Shown here piece by piece: positions 6,980-13,535 of a stretch of DNA of 44,640 nucleotides. Both the position numbers and the translations under genes were made by a program. This DNA comes from an uncultured Collinsella sp. (lineage in GTDB: Bacteria; Actinomycetota; Coriobacteriia; Coriobacteriales; Coriobacteriaceae): the NCBI GenBank assembly GCA_900544845.1, contig UQWV01000010.1:1-44640 (forward strand), written 5' to 3'. Each line of letters starts with the position of its first letter. Within the stretch, counting starts at the first letter, position 1. The notes under the pieces were generated by a model. It saw nothing but the letters and a program-made list of their open reading frames with translations, had not been told where the DNA came from and searched no databases.

Positions 6980-8410
6980 ATGATGCTTATCGATAAATTG
7001 ATAAATAAGATTGAATTGCTGTTGACCGATGCCAAGGGCGGTGAATCGGACTCAAAGGTTATCGATGTTGTGGAGGAGGGGGAGCCGTCTTTGCCGCCTG
7101 AAGACGAACGTCGATATTGGCCGATCATGCCGCTTGATCCCGCGACCGGTCAGGTTCAGGTCGGCTATAAGACGAAGGACGGGCTTGAATTTCACGAGAA
7201 CGGTCGTCTCGTTCCGGACGTAGCGGGCGAGAGTGCAGGCGACCACATGAACTTCACTTATCGCGAAGAATCAATCGGTATGCCGAACAGGCCGTCAAGC
7301 GTTGAAACAGACGCACCGGGGGCGGACAAGGACCTTGCTTTCGGCCTGATTCGCTCCGTGGCCCTTGACGGTCTTCTGGAAGGCGTTCTGCCGTCTTGTA
7401 AATTGGAAGATTACGGAAGCGTTGATGCGATGCTGCTCGCCCTGTCAGAAGTGCCGGCACCGGCTTGTCGCGTCGACGACGCGCCGCATCCCGGTGACAA
7501 AGCCTCCGGCGTCGACCCTCGGGAGAGGTTCGCTGCCGCGGCGCGCGTAACCGGTCCTTTGTTTGGCTTTGTGGGGAGAGTCGGCCCCTATGAAATCGAC
7601 GAACCGCTTGACGCCTGGCTTTCGGTCGCCGGGGCAATGAAGATCTCTTCCCTGGCTTCATCGGTCGAGATGGGTTCGCCGTCTTCGCTGGGGGTTTTGG
7701 ATCCCTATTGGCGCGTGTATTGCTTCGGCAACGTTGAGGCAAATAAAACCGCGTACGTGGTTCTCACCAACCTGCAAATCCCTAGCGATCATGAGTTTAG
7801 GGATAGCTTTGTGGGCGGGCTTGAGCGCGGTGGCAAGTGGGCGGTGATCAATGAAAGGATTGAGCCCGGGACTGCCATGGTCGAGCGTTCGTTTGTCAGG
7901 TGGTGCAAGAACGATACATTGTCCTTTATGGAGACAGTTGGAGAAGCTGACTTTCCAGGTCCGTCTTTTGTTGCAAGGGTGCCTGGTGATACTCTCAGGG
8001 GGCTCGACGAGTCTTCCGAGCGCGTTCTCAAGACCGAGGAATCCCTTGCCTCGCATCTGGTGCAGGACATGACGGAGTGGTTCTCGCGCTGCGCGGGTTA
8101 TAGGTGGAGGAGAATCCTCGAGCCCAAGCGGCAGACTCCGACGCAGATGGCTAATGGCGTCATCGATTATGGCCGCGGCTCTTCTTTCGACCTTTGCGTT
8201 CCCGATGCTGCTACGCGCCTTTGGGTCGCGCTTGCAAAGAGTTATTCGGTTGATGTCGTCAAAATATGCGAGCACTGCGGCCGGCCGTTCGCCGACACCG
8301 CAAACGGCAAATCGCGATGCTGTTCAGAGGAATGCACGAGAGCGAAGAACGCCAGGAACAGTAGGAAGAGGGCGAACGCGAGGCGAAGCGCATCGAAAGC
8401 GAAGAGCTGA
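6980..8410 (+). CDS. Cytoplasmic protein of unknown function with C-terminal zinc-finger
   Basis: A 476-residue protein, acidic at the N-terminus and strongly basic at the C-terminus. The last 50 residues hold a zinc-ribbon-like motif, ICEHCGRPF followed by CCSEEC, and a basic tail (RNSRKRANARR). This resembles the Cys-rich C-terminal fingers of CGNR/ABATE-type and DUF6076-type proteins, in which the first pair is CxxC and the second is CSxxC followed by arginines. The large N-terminal part is unrecognised and has no membrane segment. It is transcribed alone and convergently with the integrase, with only one base between the two stops. It is probably an element-encoded regulator or accessory (cargo) protein. 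A defence role is possible but unsupported. Confidence 0.6.
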   Translation: MMLIDKLINKIELLLTDAKGGESDSKVIDVVEEGEPSLPPEDERRYWPIMPLDPATGQVQVGYKTKDGLEFHENGRLVPDVAGESAGDHMNFTYREESIGMPNRPSSVETDAPGADKDLAFGLIRSVALDGLLEGVLPSCKLEDYGSVDAMLLALSEVPAPACRVDDAPHPGDKASGVDPRERFAAAARVTGPLFGFVGRVGPYEIDEPLDAWLSVAGAMKISSLASSVEMGSPSSLGVLDPYWRVYCFGNVEANKTAYVVLTNLQIPSDHEFRDSFVGGLERGGKWAVINERIEPGTAMVERSFVRWCKNDTLSFMETVGEADFPGPSFVARVPGDTLRGLDESSERVLKTEESLASHLVQDMTEWFSRCAGYRWRRILEPKRQTPTQMANGVIDYGRGSSFDLCVPDAATRLWVALAKSYSVDVVKICEHCGRPFADTANGKSRCCSEECTRAKNARNSRKRANARRSASKAKS

Positions 8411-8411
8411 T

Positions 8412-9704
8412 TTAATTTGAAAGCAAGTTGCCGATCGTGTTGGCGGCTGCCTGGTCCTTGGCGGCAATTGCGTGTGCATAGGTGTCTAGCGTGAGCTTGA
8501 CGGTGCTGTGCCCGAGGCGGCTGCTGACGGTTTTGATGTCGACGTTCTCTCCGATCAGCAACGTCGCCTGCGTGTGCCTGAGCATATGCGGGGTCAGGCC
8601 GGAGTACTTTGTACCTCGAGCGTACATCTTTCCGTCTCGCTCGATGTAGTGCGTGATTTCTCTGAACTGCCCAAAGCCATAGTCCGAGCACCATTCGCGG
8701 AACCATCGCGAAAAGCAGTTTGGGTCCATGTGCGCGATGGCGATTGGCCCCCTCTTTCCTTTTTCGTCATCTTTAGTTTTTGCCCTCGTGTTTCTTTGGG
8801 GATCGACTAATGTGTGCACAATCGGGGTGCTGGAAGCCTGTTCGAGGTCGACTTCGGCGAGAAGCGTGCGCTGAAGCTCGCGCCAGGCGGCGAGCCTCTC
8901 GAGTGCAAGCGGGCTCAAAGAGACGGACCTTTTCCCCGTTGAGCTCTTTGGGTCTCTGACCAGCTTGTCGGCGGCATACTGTCCGTCGATGCGGACATAG
9001 CCGTCGCCAAAATGGACGTCGCCCCATCTGAGTCCGAGCATCTCTCCGCGGCGCATGCCGGTATCGAGCAACAAGAGGGTGCCTATTCTGTGGGAGTCCA
9101 TCTCCTGTGAAAGGAGGAGGGAGAGAAGCCTCCGGGCTTCATCGAGGGAAAGAGCCTGCCTCTCTTTTCCTTTGGGCCGCGGGATGACGGTGCCGGCGCA
9201 GGGGTTCTTGACAATCAGGTCGTCAAGCATGGCGGCCTTCATAATCTGATTCAGTTTTACACTGATTTTATGCAGCTCAGATTCGGAGAATCTTCCACTT
9301 TTGCGGGCTTCAGCATAGCCGGCGTTTATTATGTGGGGCCTCAGGTCTTTTACGGGATAATTGCCGAAAAGCTCCTGTATTTCCTTAACTTCAAGCTCTT
9401 CGCGGTCAAGGGCAAGCGGGCTGATGGTCTCGGCGTCCACGCGATCTTTGTGGAACTCTTTGGTGTACTGATAAACGGTCTTATCGGGGTCTTTGATGGT
9501 GAGTCCGCTATTGAGCTCAGCCTTATATGCTTCGAGCTCGGCTCTCAATTCCGACTTGTTCTTTGCGTAGACCTTTCGGCGAGGTGAGTACCTATATTTG
9601 CCGGTAATGGGGTCTTTGCCCATGTTGTGCCTGATATAGTACACGTTTTTCTGCGTCTTGCTTTTAAGGGCGCTTCCCTTACCAACGACAAGAGGCCTGC
9701 TCAT
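8412..9704 (-). CDS. int: Tyrosine integrase of the element
   Basis: A 430-residue site-specific recombinase that would insert and excise the element at tRNA-fMet. It has an N-terminal arm-binding region with basic strands (residues 15-50), a SAM-like core-binding domain (about 75-180) and a catalytic domain. The catalytic residues visible are R218 (TGMRRGE), H373-x-x-R376 (HMLRH), H399 (RLGHS) and the nucleophile Y409 (DTYAHA). All expected residues are present and the length is normal, so it should be active. An AAAGGAT ribosome binding site lies six bases before the ATG. It reads away from the attachment site, and the intervening 270 bp contain a large inverted repeat and possible arm sites. 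Confidence 0.93.
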   Translation of the reverse strand: MSRPLVVGKGSALKSKTQKNVYYIRHNMGKDPITGKYRYSPRRKVYAKNKSELRAELEAYKAELNSGLTIKDPDKTVYQYTKEFHKDRVDAETISPLALDREELEVKEIQELFGNYPVKDLRPHIINAGYAEARKSGRFSESELHKISVKLNQIMKAAMLDDLIVKNPCAGTVIPRPKGKERQALSLDEARRLLSLLLSQEMDSHRIGTLLLLDTGMRRGEMLGLRWGDVHFGDGYVRIDGQYAADKLVRDPKSSTGKRSVSLSPLALERLAAWRELQRTLLAEVDLEQASSTPIVHTLVDPQRNTRAKTKDDEKGKRGPIAIAHMDPNCFSRWFREWCSDYGFGQFREITHYIERDGKMYARGTKYSGLTPHMLRHTQATLLIGENVDIKTVSSRLGHSTVKLTLDTYAHAIAAKDQAAANTIGNLLSN

Positions 9705-9747
9705 GCGCCGATCCTTTGGTCAAATGAATACGAATGTGACTCCATGG

Positions 9748-9834
9748 CTGCGTGGCATACGCTCGGAGCAGCACGCCCGTGCGGTCCGTGAAGCGGGCGC
9801 TTCGGGTGCGCTGCTCCGAGCGTATGCCACGCAG
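9748..9834. repeat. 25-bp perfect inverted repeat between integrase and attachment site
   Basis: Bases 9748-9772 are the exact reverse complement of 9810-9834. A second inner inverted repeat (CGCCCG 9774-9779 with CGGGCG 9794-9799) is nested inside. No T-run follows either arm, so it is not a typical terminator. It lies just upstream of the integrase start and 145 bp from the tRNA stub, so it could control integrase expression or shape the recombination complex. Confidence 0.75.
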
Positions 9835-9936
9835 TGGCGAAAGTCAAGATTTCAGTGGTCGAATTTTGGTCGAAATCGAACAGAACCGCTATTTGGTGTT
9901 TTTGAAAGAAATGTATATCTACCTGCCTATATAGCG

Positions 9937-9965
9937 GTGTCAAACAGTCTCAAAGAGTGTCAACA
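9937..9965 (+). repeat. Possible integrase arm-type direct repeats
   Basis: GTGTCAA occurs at 9937-9943 and again at 9957-9963, with AGTCTCAAAGA between, immediately before the tRNA stub. Two short direct repeats at this position would suit arm-binding sites of a tyrosine integrase. The evidence is only position and repetition. Confidence 0.3.
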
Positions 9966-9978
9966 AGTTTAGAAACTA

Positions 9979-10027
9979 CGGGCTCATAACCCGGAGGTCG
10001 TAGGTTCAAATCCTGCCCCCGCGACCA
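9979..10027 (+). tRNA. Displaced 3' fragment of tRNA-fMet (attachment site)
   Basis: The fragment holds the anticodon arm with CAT at 9985-9987 (CGGG-CTCATAA-CCCG), the variable loop, a complete T arm (GTAGG-TTCAAAT-CCTGC), the 3' acceptor strand and an encoded CCA (10025-10027). The three G:C pairs of the anticodon stem and an acceptor strand ending CCCCGCGA suit an initiator tRNA beginning CGCGGGG. No 5' acceptor strand or D arm is present: upstream sequence is AAGTTTAGAAACTA, unrelated to tRNA. It is therefore a non-functional stub left by integration, and marks the attR-type boundary of the element. The functional gene should lie at the other end. Confidence 0.88.
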
Positions 10028-10036
10028 AGAACTTGC

Positions 10037-10066
10037 AGCTCGTCGGCCTAGCCGGCGAGCTTTTTT
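10037..10066 (+). terminator. Intrinsic terminator of the tRNA-fMet locus
   Basis: An 11-bp stem (10037-10047 with 10051-10061, one G:T pair) with a three-base loop runs into six Ts. It lies ten bases after the tRNA CCA, so before the element inserted it would have terminated the tRNA transcript. Confidence 0.85.
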
Positions 10067-10116
10067 GTTATTTCGGGACCGTGTTTTCGGTCCAATTCTC
10101 GGCCTCTCAAACAAAA

Positions 10117-10332
10117 TCTCGATCTGTAACATCTAGACCCGATTTGGGCGGCTAGGTGTTACAGATCGAGATATACCGGTGGGTTGGGTCGTGTTTGTCT
10201 AAATCTGTAACACGAGGGACGGATTTTGCCGAGTTGTTGTTATAGATTGAGATTTTCTAGCAGGCGGGTTTGGTTTGTCTCAATCTGTAACAGTAAGACC
10301 CAGTTTTACCGCGTAACTGTTACAGATTGAGA
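10117..10332. repeat. Array of three 55-bp palindromic repeats, period 80-81 bp
   Basis: Units occupy 10117-10171, 10198-10252 and 10278-10332. Each has 15-bp arms (left consensus TCTCRATCTGTAACA, right TGTTACAGATYGAGA) around a 25-bp centre. The centres differ but share a core like GACCCGATTTTGCCG. The arms of unit 2 carry a few substitutions; those of unit 3 are exact complements. The array lies between the tRNA terminator and the flavoprotein gene at 10480, with no T-runs. It could be a multi-site operator, a structured RNA or a REP-like element. Confidence 0.85.
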
Positions 10333-10479
10333 CAAACCGACGGGCCGCCCCGCCCATCCCCATCCACCTGCCGCTACCTGCTGTCCGCCGATTTCCGTTG
10401 CGCTGCTGTATTCCCATGCCATATCCTCTAGACAACTACGCGGCATCATCGCCGCCGCGCCTACAAGAGAGGAATGTCC

Positions 10480-12510
10480 ATGACCACACCTGCATCCAAG
10501 CTGCTCCAGCCCATTACGGTTGGCCCCCTTGAGCTCAAGAACCGCATTATGTTTCCGCCGCTGACCACCGGCTACGAGGAGCGTGACGGTTCCATCGGCG
10601 AGCGCAGCCTGGCTTTTTACGAGCGCTTGGCCCGTGGCGGCGTGAGCTACATCGTCATCGGCGACGTCGCTCCCGTCATGACCGCAAGCCCCACGCCCAA
10701 GCTGGCAACCGACGCCCAGATCCCCACGTTTAAGGCGCTGGCCGACGCCGTCCACAAGCACGGCGCCAAGGTCGCGCTGCAGCTGTTCCACCCCGAGTAC
10801 GACGTGCCCGGTGTCGGCCGCATGGTCATGGGTTCCATGGCTGCCGCCAAGGCCGCGCAGGAGGCCAAGGCCGCCGGCGACGAGGAGACCTTTGCCGCCA
10901 AGATGGCCGAGTCCAACGAGATCCGCAACCAGGCCTACGCCAAGCTGCATCACGACATGCAGCACTTTGTGAACGAGGCGAGCGTAGAGCAGCTCACCCA
11001 GATCAAGGAGGCCATCGCTGCCTCGGCCGCTCGCGCACAGCAGGCCGGGATCGACGCTATCGAGGTCCACGGCGACCGCCTGGTGGGTTCGCTGTGCTCG
11101 GCCATCCTCAACCAGCGCACCGACGAGTACGGTGGTTCGTTCGAGAACCGCGTTCGCTACGCGCTGGAGGTCGTCGCCGCCATTAAGGAGGCCGCGCCGC
11201 AGCTGATGGTGGAGTACAAGCTCCCCGTGATCATGGAGAACCCCGACGGCACGCCGCGCGGCAAGGGTGGCCTGCAGCCCGACGAGGCCTGCGAGTTCGC
11301 CAAGCTGCTCGAGGGTGCGGGCATCGATATGATTCAGGTCGCACAGGCCAACCACACCGGCAACATGGGCGACACCATTCCGCCCATGGGTGCCATGCCC
11401 TACAACTGGACGCTGCCCGTGGCCGAGCGCGTCAAGGCCCTGGTCTCCGTGCCGGTGGCAACCGTGGGCCGCGTGGTTTCGGTCGAGGCTGGCGAGAAGA
11501 TTCTGGAAGACGGCGCCGCCGACATCATCGCCTATGGCCGCTCGCTCATGTGCGACCCCGACATTGCGCTGAAGGCCGCCACGGGTGAGCCCATCCGCGA
11601 GTGCCTCAACTGCAACAAGGGCTGCGTCGACGCGATTCAAAATCGCAAGTACATCTCGTGCGTGCTCAATGCCGAGAACGGCGACGAGGCGACCATCGCC
11701 ATTAAGCCGGGCGAGGGCGACAAGAAGATCGCCGTGGTGGGCGGCGGCATCGCCGGCCTGGAGGCCGCGCGCGTGGCGGCCAAGCGCGGCTACGACGTGA
11801 CCGTCTACGAGGCGAGCGATCATCTGGGCGGCCAGATTGTGCTGGCGGCTGCGCCTCCGCGCAAGGACGAGATTATGCGCTCGGTCGAGTACTACGAGAA
11901 GATTCTGCCTGGCCTGGGCGTGAAGGTTGAGCTCAGTCATGCCGCTACCGCTGAGGACCTCAACGCCGCCGACGCTGCGATTGTGGCCGTAGGCGCACAC
12001 GACGTGGTCATCCCCGTTCCGGGTGCCGATTCGGACAAGGTTGTCTCGAGCTGGGACGTGCTGGCCGGCAAGGTGGAGCTCAGCGGCCGCGTCGCCGTCA
12101 TTGGCGGCGGCCTGGTGGGCACCGAGACTGCCGAGTACCTGCTGCAGCACGGCTGCGAGGTGGCGATCGTGGAGATGCTCGACAAGATTGCCGCGGGCGA
12201 GTCCGAGACCATTCTGCCGCTGATCATGAGCGACTTTGCAGAGCACAACGTGGAGCAGCACGTTAAGACCCGCCTGACCGCCATTACCGACGAGGGCGTG
12301 GAGGCCATTTGCACCACCGAGGATGGCGCCGAGGAGCCGGTGAAGATCGCCTGCGATTACGTGGTGATGGCCGTGGGTTCCAAGGCCAACGCGTTTGACC
12401 TGGATGGCGTGACGGTGCCCGTGACCTGCGTGGGCGACTGCTCGGGTGAGCGCACCGCCGACATTGCGAGCGCCATTCGCACGGCGTATCACGCGGCCAA
12501 CGAGCTGTAG
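10480..12510 (+). CDS. Old Yellow Enzyme-type flavoprotein (2,4-dienoyl-CoA reductase/BaiCD-like family)
   Basis: A 676-residue enzyme with the three-cofactor plan of 2,4-dienoyl-CoA reductase-like proteins. An FMN TIM barrel (about 1-340; KNRIMFPPLTTGY start, HGDRLVGSLCS and NQRTDEYGGSFENR) is followed by a [4Fe-4S] cluster motif (CLNCNKGC, then C about 11 residues on). Two nested dinucleotide folds follow, GGGIAGLEAARVA (FAD) and GGGLVGTETAEYL (NAD(P)H). Such enzymes reduce activated C=C bonds of enoates, dienoyl-CoAs or steroid/bile-acid intermediates; the substrate cannot be told here. The second ATG (10480) is preferred because the SD AGAGAGGA is too close to the first at 10474. It stands alone, with a strong terminator after it and the palindromic array upstream. 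Confidence 0.88.
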   Translation: MTTPASKLLQPITVGPLELKNRIMFPPLTTGYEERDGSIGERSLAFYERLARGGVSYIVIGDVAPVMTASPTPKLATDAQIPTFKALADAVHKHGAKVALQLFHPEYDVPGVGRMVMGSMAAAKAAQEAKAAGDEETFAAKMAESNEIRNQAYAKLHHDMQHFVNEASVEQLTQIKEAIAASAARAQQAGIDAIEVHGDRLVGSLCSAILNQRTDEYGGSFENRVRYALEVVAAIKEAAPQLMVEYKLPVIMENPDGTPRGKGGLQPDEACEFAKLLEGAGIDMIQVAQANHTGNMGDTIPPMGAMPYNWTLPVAERVKALVSVPVATVGRVVSVEAGEKILEDGAADIIAYGRSLMCDPDIALKAATGEPIRECLNCNKGCVDAIQNRKYISCVLNAENGDEATIAIKPGEGDKKIAVVGGGIAGLEAARVAAKRGYDVTVYEASDHLGGQIVLAAAPPRKDEIMRSVEYYEKILPGLGVKVELSHAATAEDLNAADAAIVAVGAHDVVIPVPGADSDKVVSSWDVLAGKVELSGRVAVIGGGLVGTETAEYLLQHGCEVAIVEMLDKIAAGESETILPLIMSDFAEHNVEQHVKTRLTAITDEGVEAICTTEDGAEEPVKIACDYVVMAVGSKANAFDLDGVTVPVTCVGDCSGERTADIASAIRTAYHAANEL

Positions 12511-12585
12511 TTGAACATCGCGGCCAGGCGGGGCGGTAGCACGGATCCGTCTCGCCCGGCTGTGTCCCGTCGGGTGTCAACCGGT

Positions 12586-12621
12586 GCGGGGCCTGCAAGC
12601 GCAGCAGGCCCCGCCCTTTTT
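12586..12621 (+). terminator. Intrinsic terminator after the flavoprotein gene
   Basis: A perfect 11-bp GC-rich stem (12586-12596 with 12604-12614), a seven-base loop and CCTTTTT follow 75 bp after the stop codon. Confidence 0.9.
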
Positions 12622-12959
12622 GTTTTGCTCCGGTGGATTGCAATGCGCGGTAATCATGAGGAGTGAGGACGTCTACTGCCTTGCAGATCACTCAAAAATA
12701 TTGGGGTAGGGGTTAATAATTATATCCTCTATACCAAAGGACATAAAGAGATGCCAATTTTGTTGACAAGCGAATGACGATTAGCTGCGAGTCAGCTACC
12801 AGCGTAAATAATCGATAAAGAAATGTCGTAATTTGGTGCCAAATGCCCAGATAGCGCCGCGTCTATTTTAATTAACTGCTTTGAGCAAACAGCAAAATGC
12901 TACTATCTAACATGCACGTAAGAAGGCAGATTAACGGTTAAGGCTAAGAAGTGGCAGGT
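12622..12959. promoter_or_regulatory. AT-rich intergenic region upstream of the HTH gene
   Basis: About 340 bp without a gene, clearly more AT-rich than its surroundings. It contains a TTGACA hexamer near 12770 and several A/T-rich candidates for a -10 box, but no pair with proper spacing that I would stand by. The unusually long AT-rich leader may bind a regulator or nucleoid protein. Confidence 0.3.
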
Positions 12960-13355
12960 ATGTCGGAAGCAACTAGGACTCGCACGCATGCGCCCGAGGT
13001 TAGGCAGCGCGCCGTCGAGGTCCTCCAAGAGGGGGTCGGTCATCGCGCCCTCGCCGCGGAGCTTGGCATTCCCCAGGCCACGGCTCGTCAGTGGGCCCGC
13101 GCGTATGCCGTGGGCGGTGCCGACGCCGTTCTCAACGCCGGTTCGCATCATCACACCTATTCGTACGACGTAAAGCTCGCTGTGGTTAAGGACCGTCTGG
13201 AAAACGGCTTGACGGTTCGCGAGGCCATGATCAAGCACAAGATTCCCAGCGAGTCTTCGGTCAAGGCTTGGTGCCGTCAGTACCGCGAGAGCGGTGAGTC
13301 CGCACTGGTCGATAAGCCGCGCGGTCGCAAGCCGCGCGTTAAAAAGGCGGAATAG
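12960..13355 (+). CDS. Orphan transposase-type helix-turn-helix protein
   Basis: A 131-residue basic protein with two HTH segments: one at about residues 10-50 (VRQRAVEVLQEGVGHRALA, then IPQATARQWARAY) and one at 60-115 (VKLAVVKDRLENGLTVREAM, then ESSVKAWCRQYRE). This double-HTH layout is that of the DNA-binding subunit (OrfA) of IS3/IS150-type transposases. It ends in a basic tail (KPRGRKPRVKKAE), and no DDE catalytic subunit follows; a terminator comes at once. It is probably a domesticated DNA-binding protein or a transposon remnant. It could regulate the hydrogenase operon that starts 180 bp downstream. A GTG nine bases upstream is an alternative start. Confidence 0.65.
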   Translation: MSEATRTRTHAPEVRQRAVEVLQEGVGHRALAAELGIPQATARQWARAYAVGGADAVLNAGSHHHTYSYDVKLAVVKDRLENGLTVREAMIKHKIPSESSVKAWCRQYRESGESALVDKPRGRKPRVKKAE

Positions 13356-13367
13356 CAAACGGGATGG

Positions 13368-13390
13368 TGCGCCCACAGGGGCGCATTTTT
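13368..13390 (+). terminator. Intrinsic terminator after the HTH gene
   Basis: A 7-bp stem (TGCGCCC 13368-13374 with GGGCGCA 13379-13385), a four-base loop and five Ts lie just after the stop, separating the HTH gene from the hydrogenase operon. Confidence 0.85.
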
Positions 13391-13535
13391 CTTGCCGCCT
13401 CTCTGCTCCAAAGCGGACGTGCCCTTACTCCGTACGCCTAAAACTCCCCAGTTGACCGAAAACCCGCTGCCGCTACTCATCAATTGAGTTATAACGTTAA
13501 ACAAATGCAGCGTTTTTGCATGGGGGAGTGATGGT

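Larger units (their letters stand above)
1..10027. mobile_element. Right-hand part of an integrative (mobilizable or conjugative) element in tRNA-fMet
   Basis: The segment carries a relaxase, a VirD4-type coupling protein, an RHH protein, an excisionase-like HTH protein and a tyrosine integrase. The integrase lies about 270 bp from a displaced 3' fragment of tRNA-fMet. This is the usual layout of an element integrated at the 3' end of a tRNA gene: the intact tRNA is restored at one end and a tRNA stub is left at the other. The left boundary is outside the window, so size and class are unknown. No mating-pore genes (VirB4, VirB6 types) are visible here; they may lie to the left or be absent, in which case the element would only be mobilizable. 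Confidence 0.85.

Noticed and set aside
9930..10027. Complete tRNA gene
   Set aside because: The 5' acceptor strand and D arm are missing; only the anticodon arm onward is present.
10117..10332. CRISPR array
   Set aside because: Only three units, each itself a 55-bp palindrome with diverging arms and 25-26 bp gaps. No leader or cas genes.
10306..12492. Minus-strand open frame of 728 codons opposite the flavoprotein
   Set aside because: His/Leu/Gly-rich shadow of a well-defined flavoprotein; no start signal or motifs.
12960..13355. Active IS3-family element
   Set aside because: No DDE transposase subunit, no terminal inverted repeats seen, and a terminator directly follows the gene.
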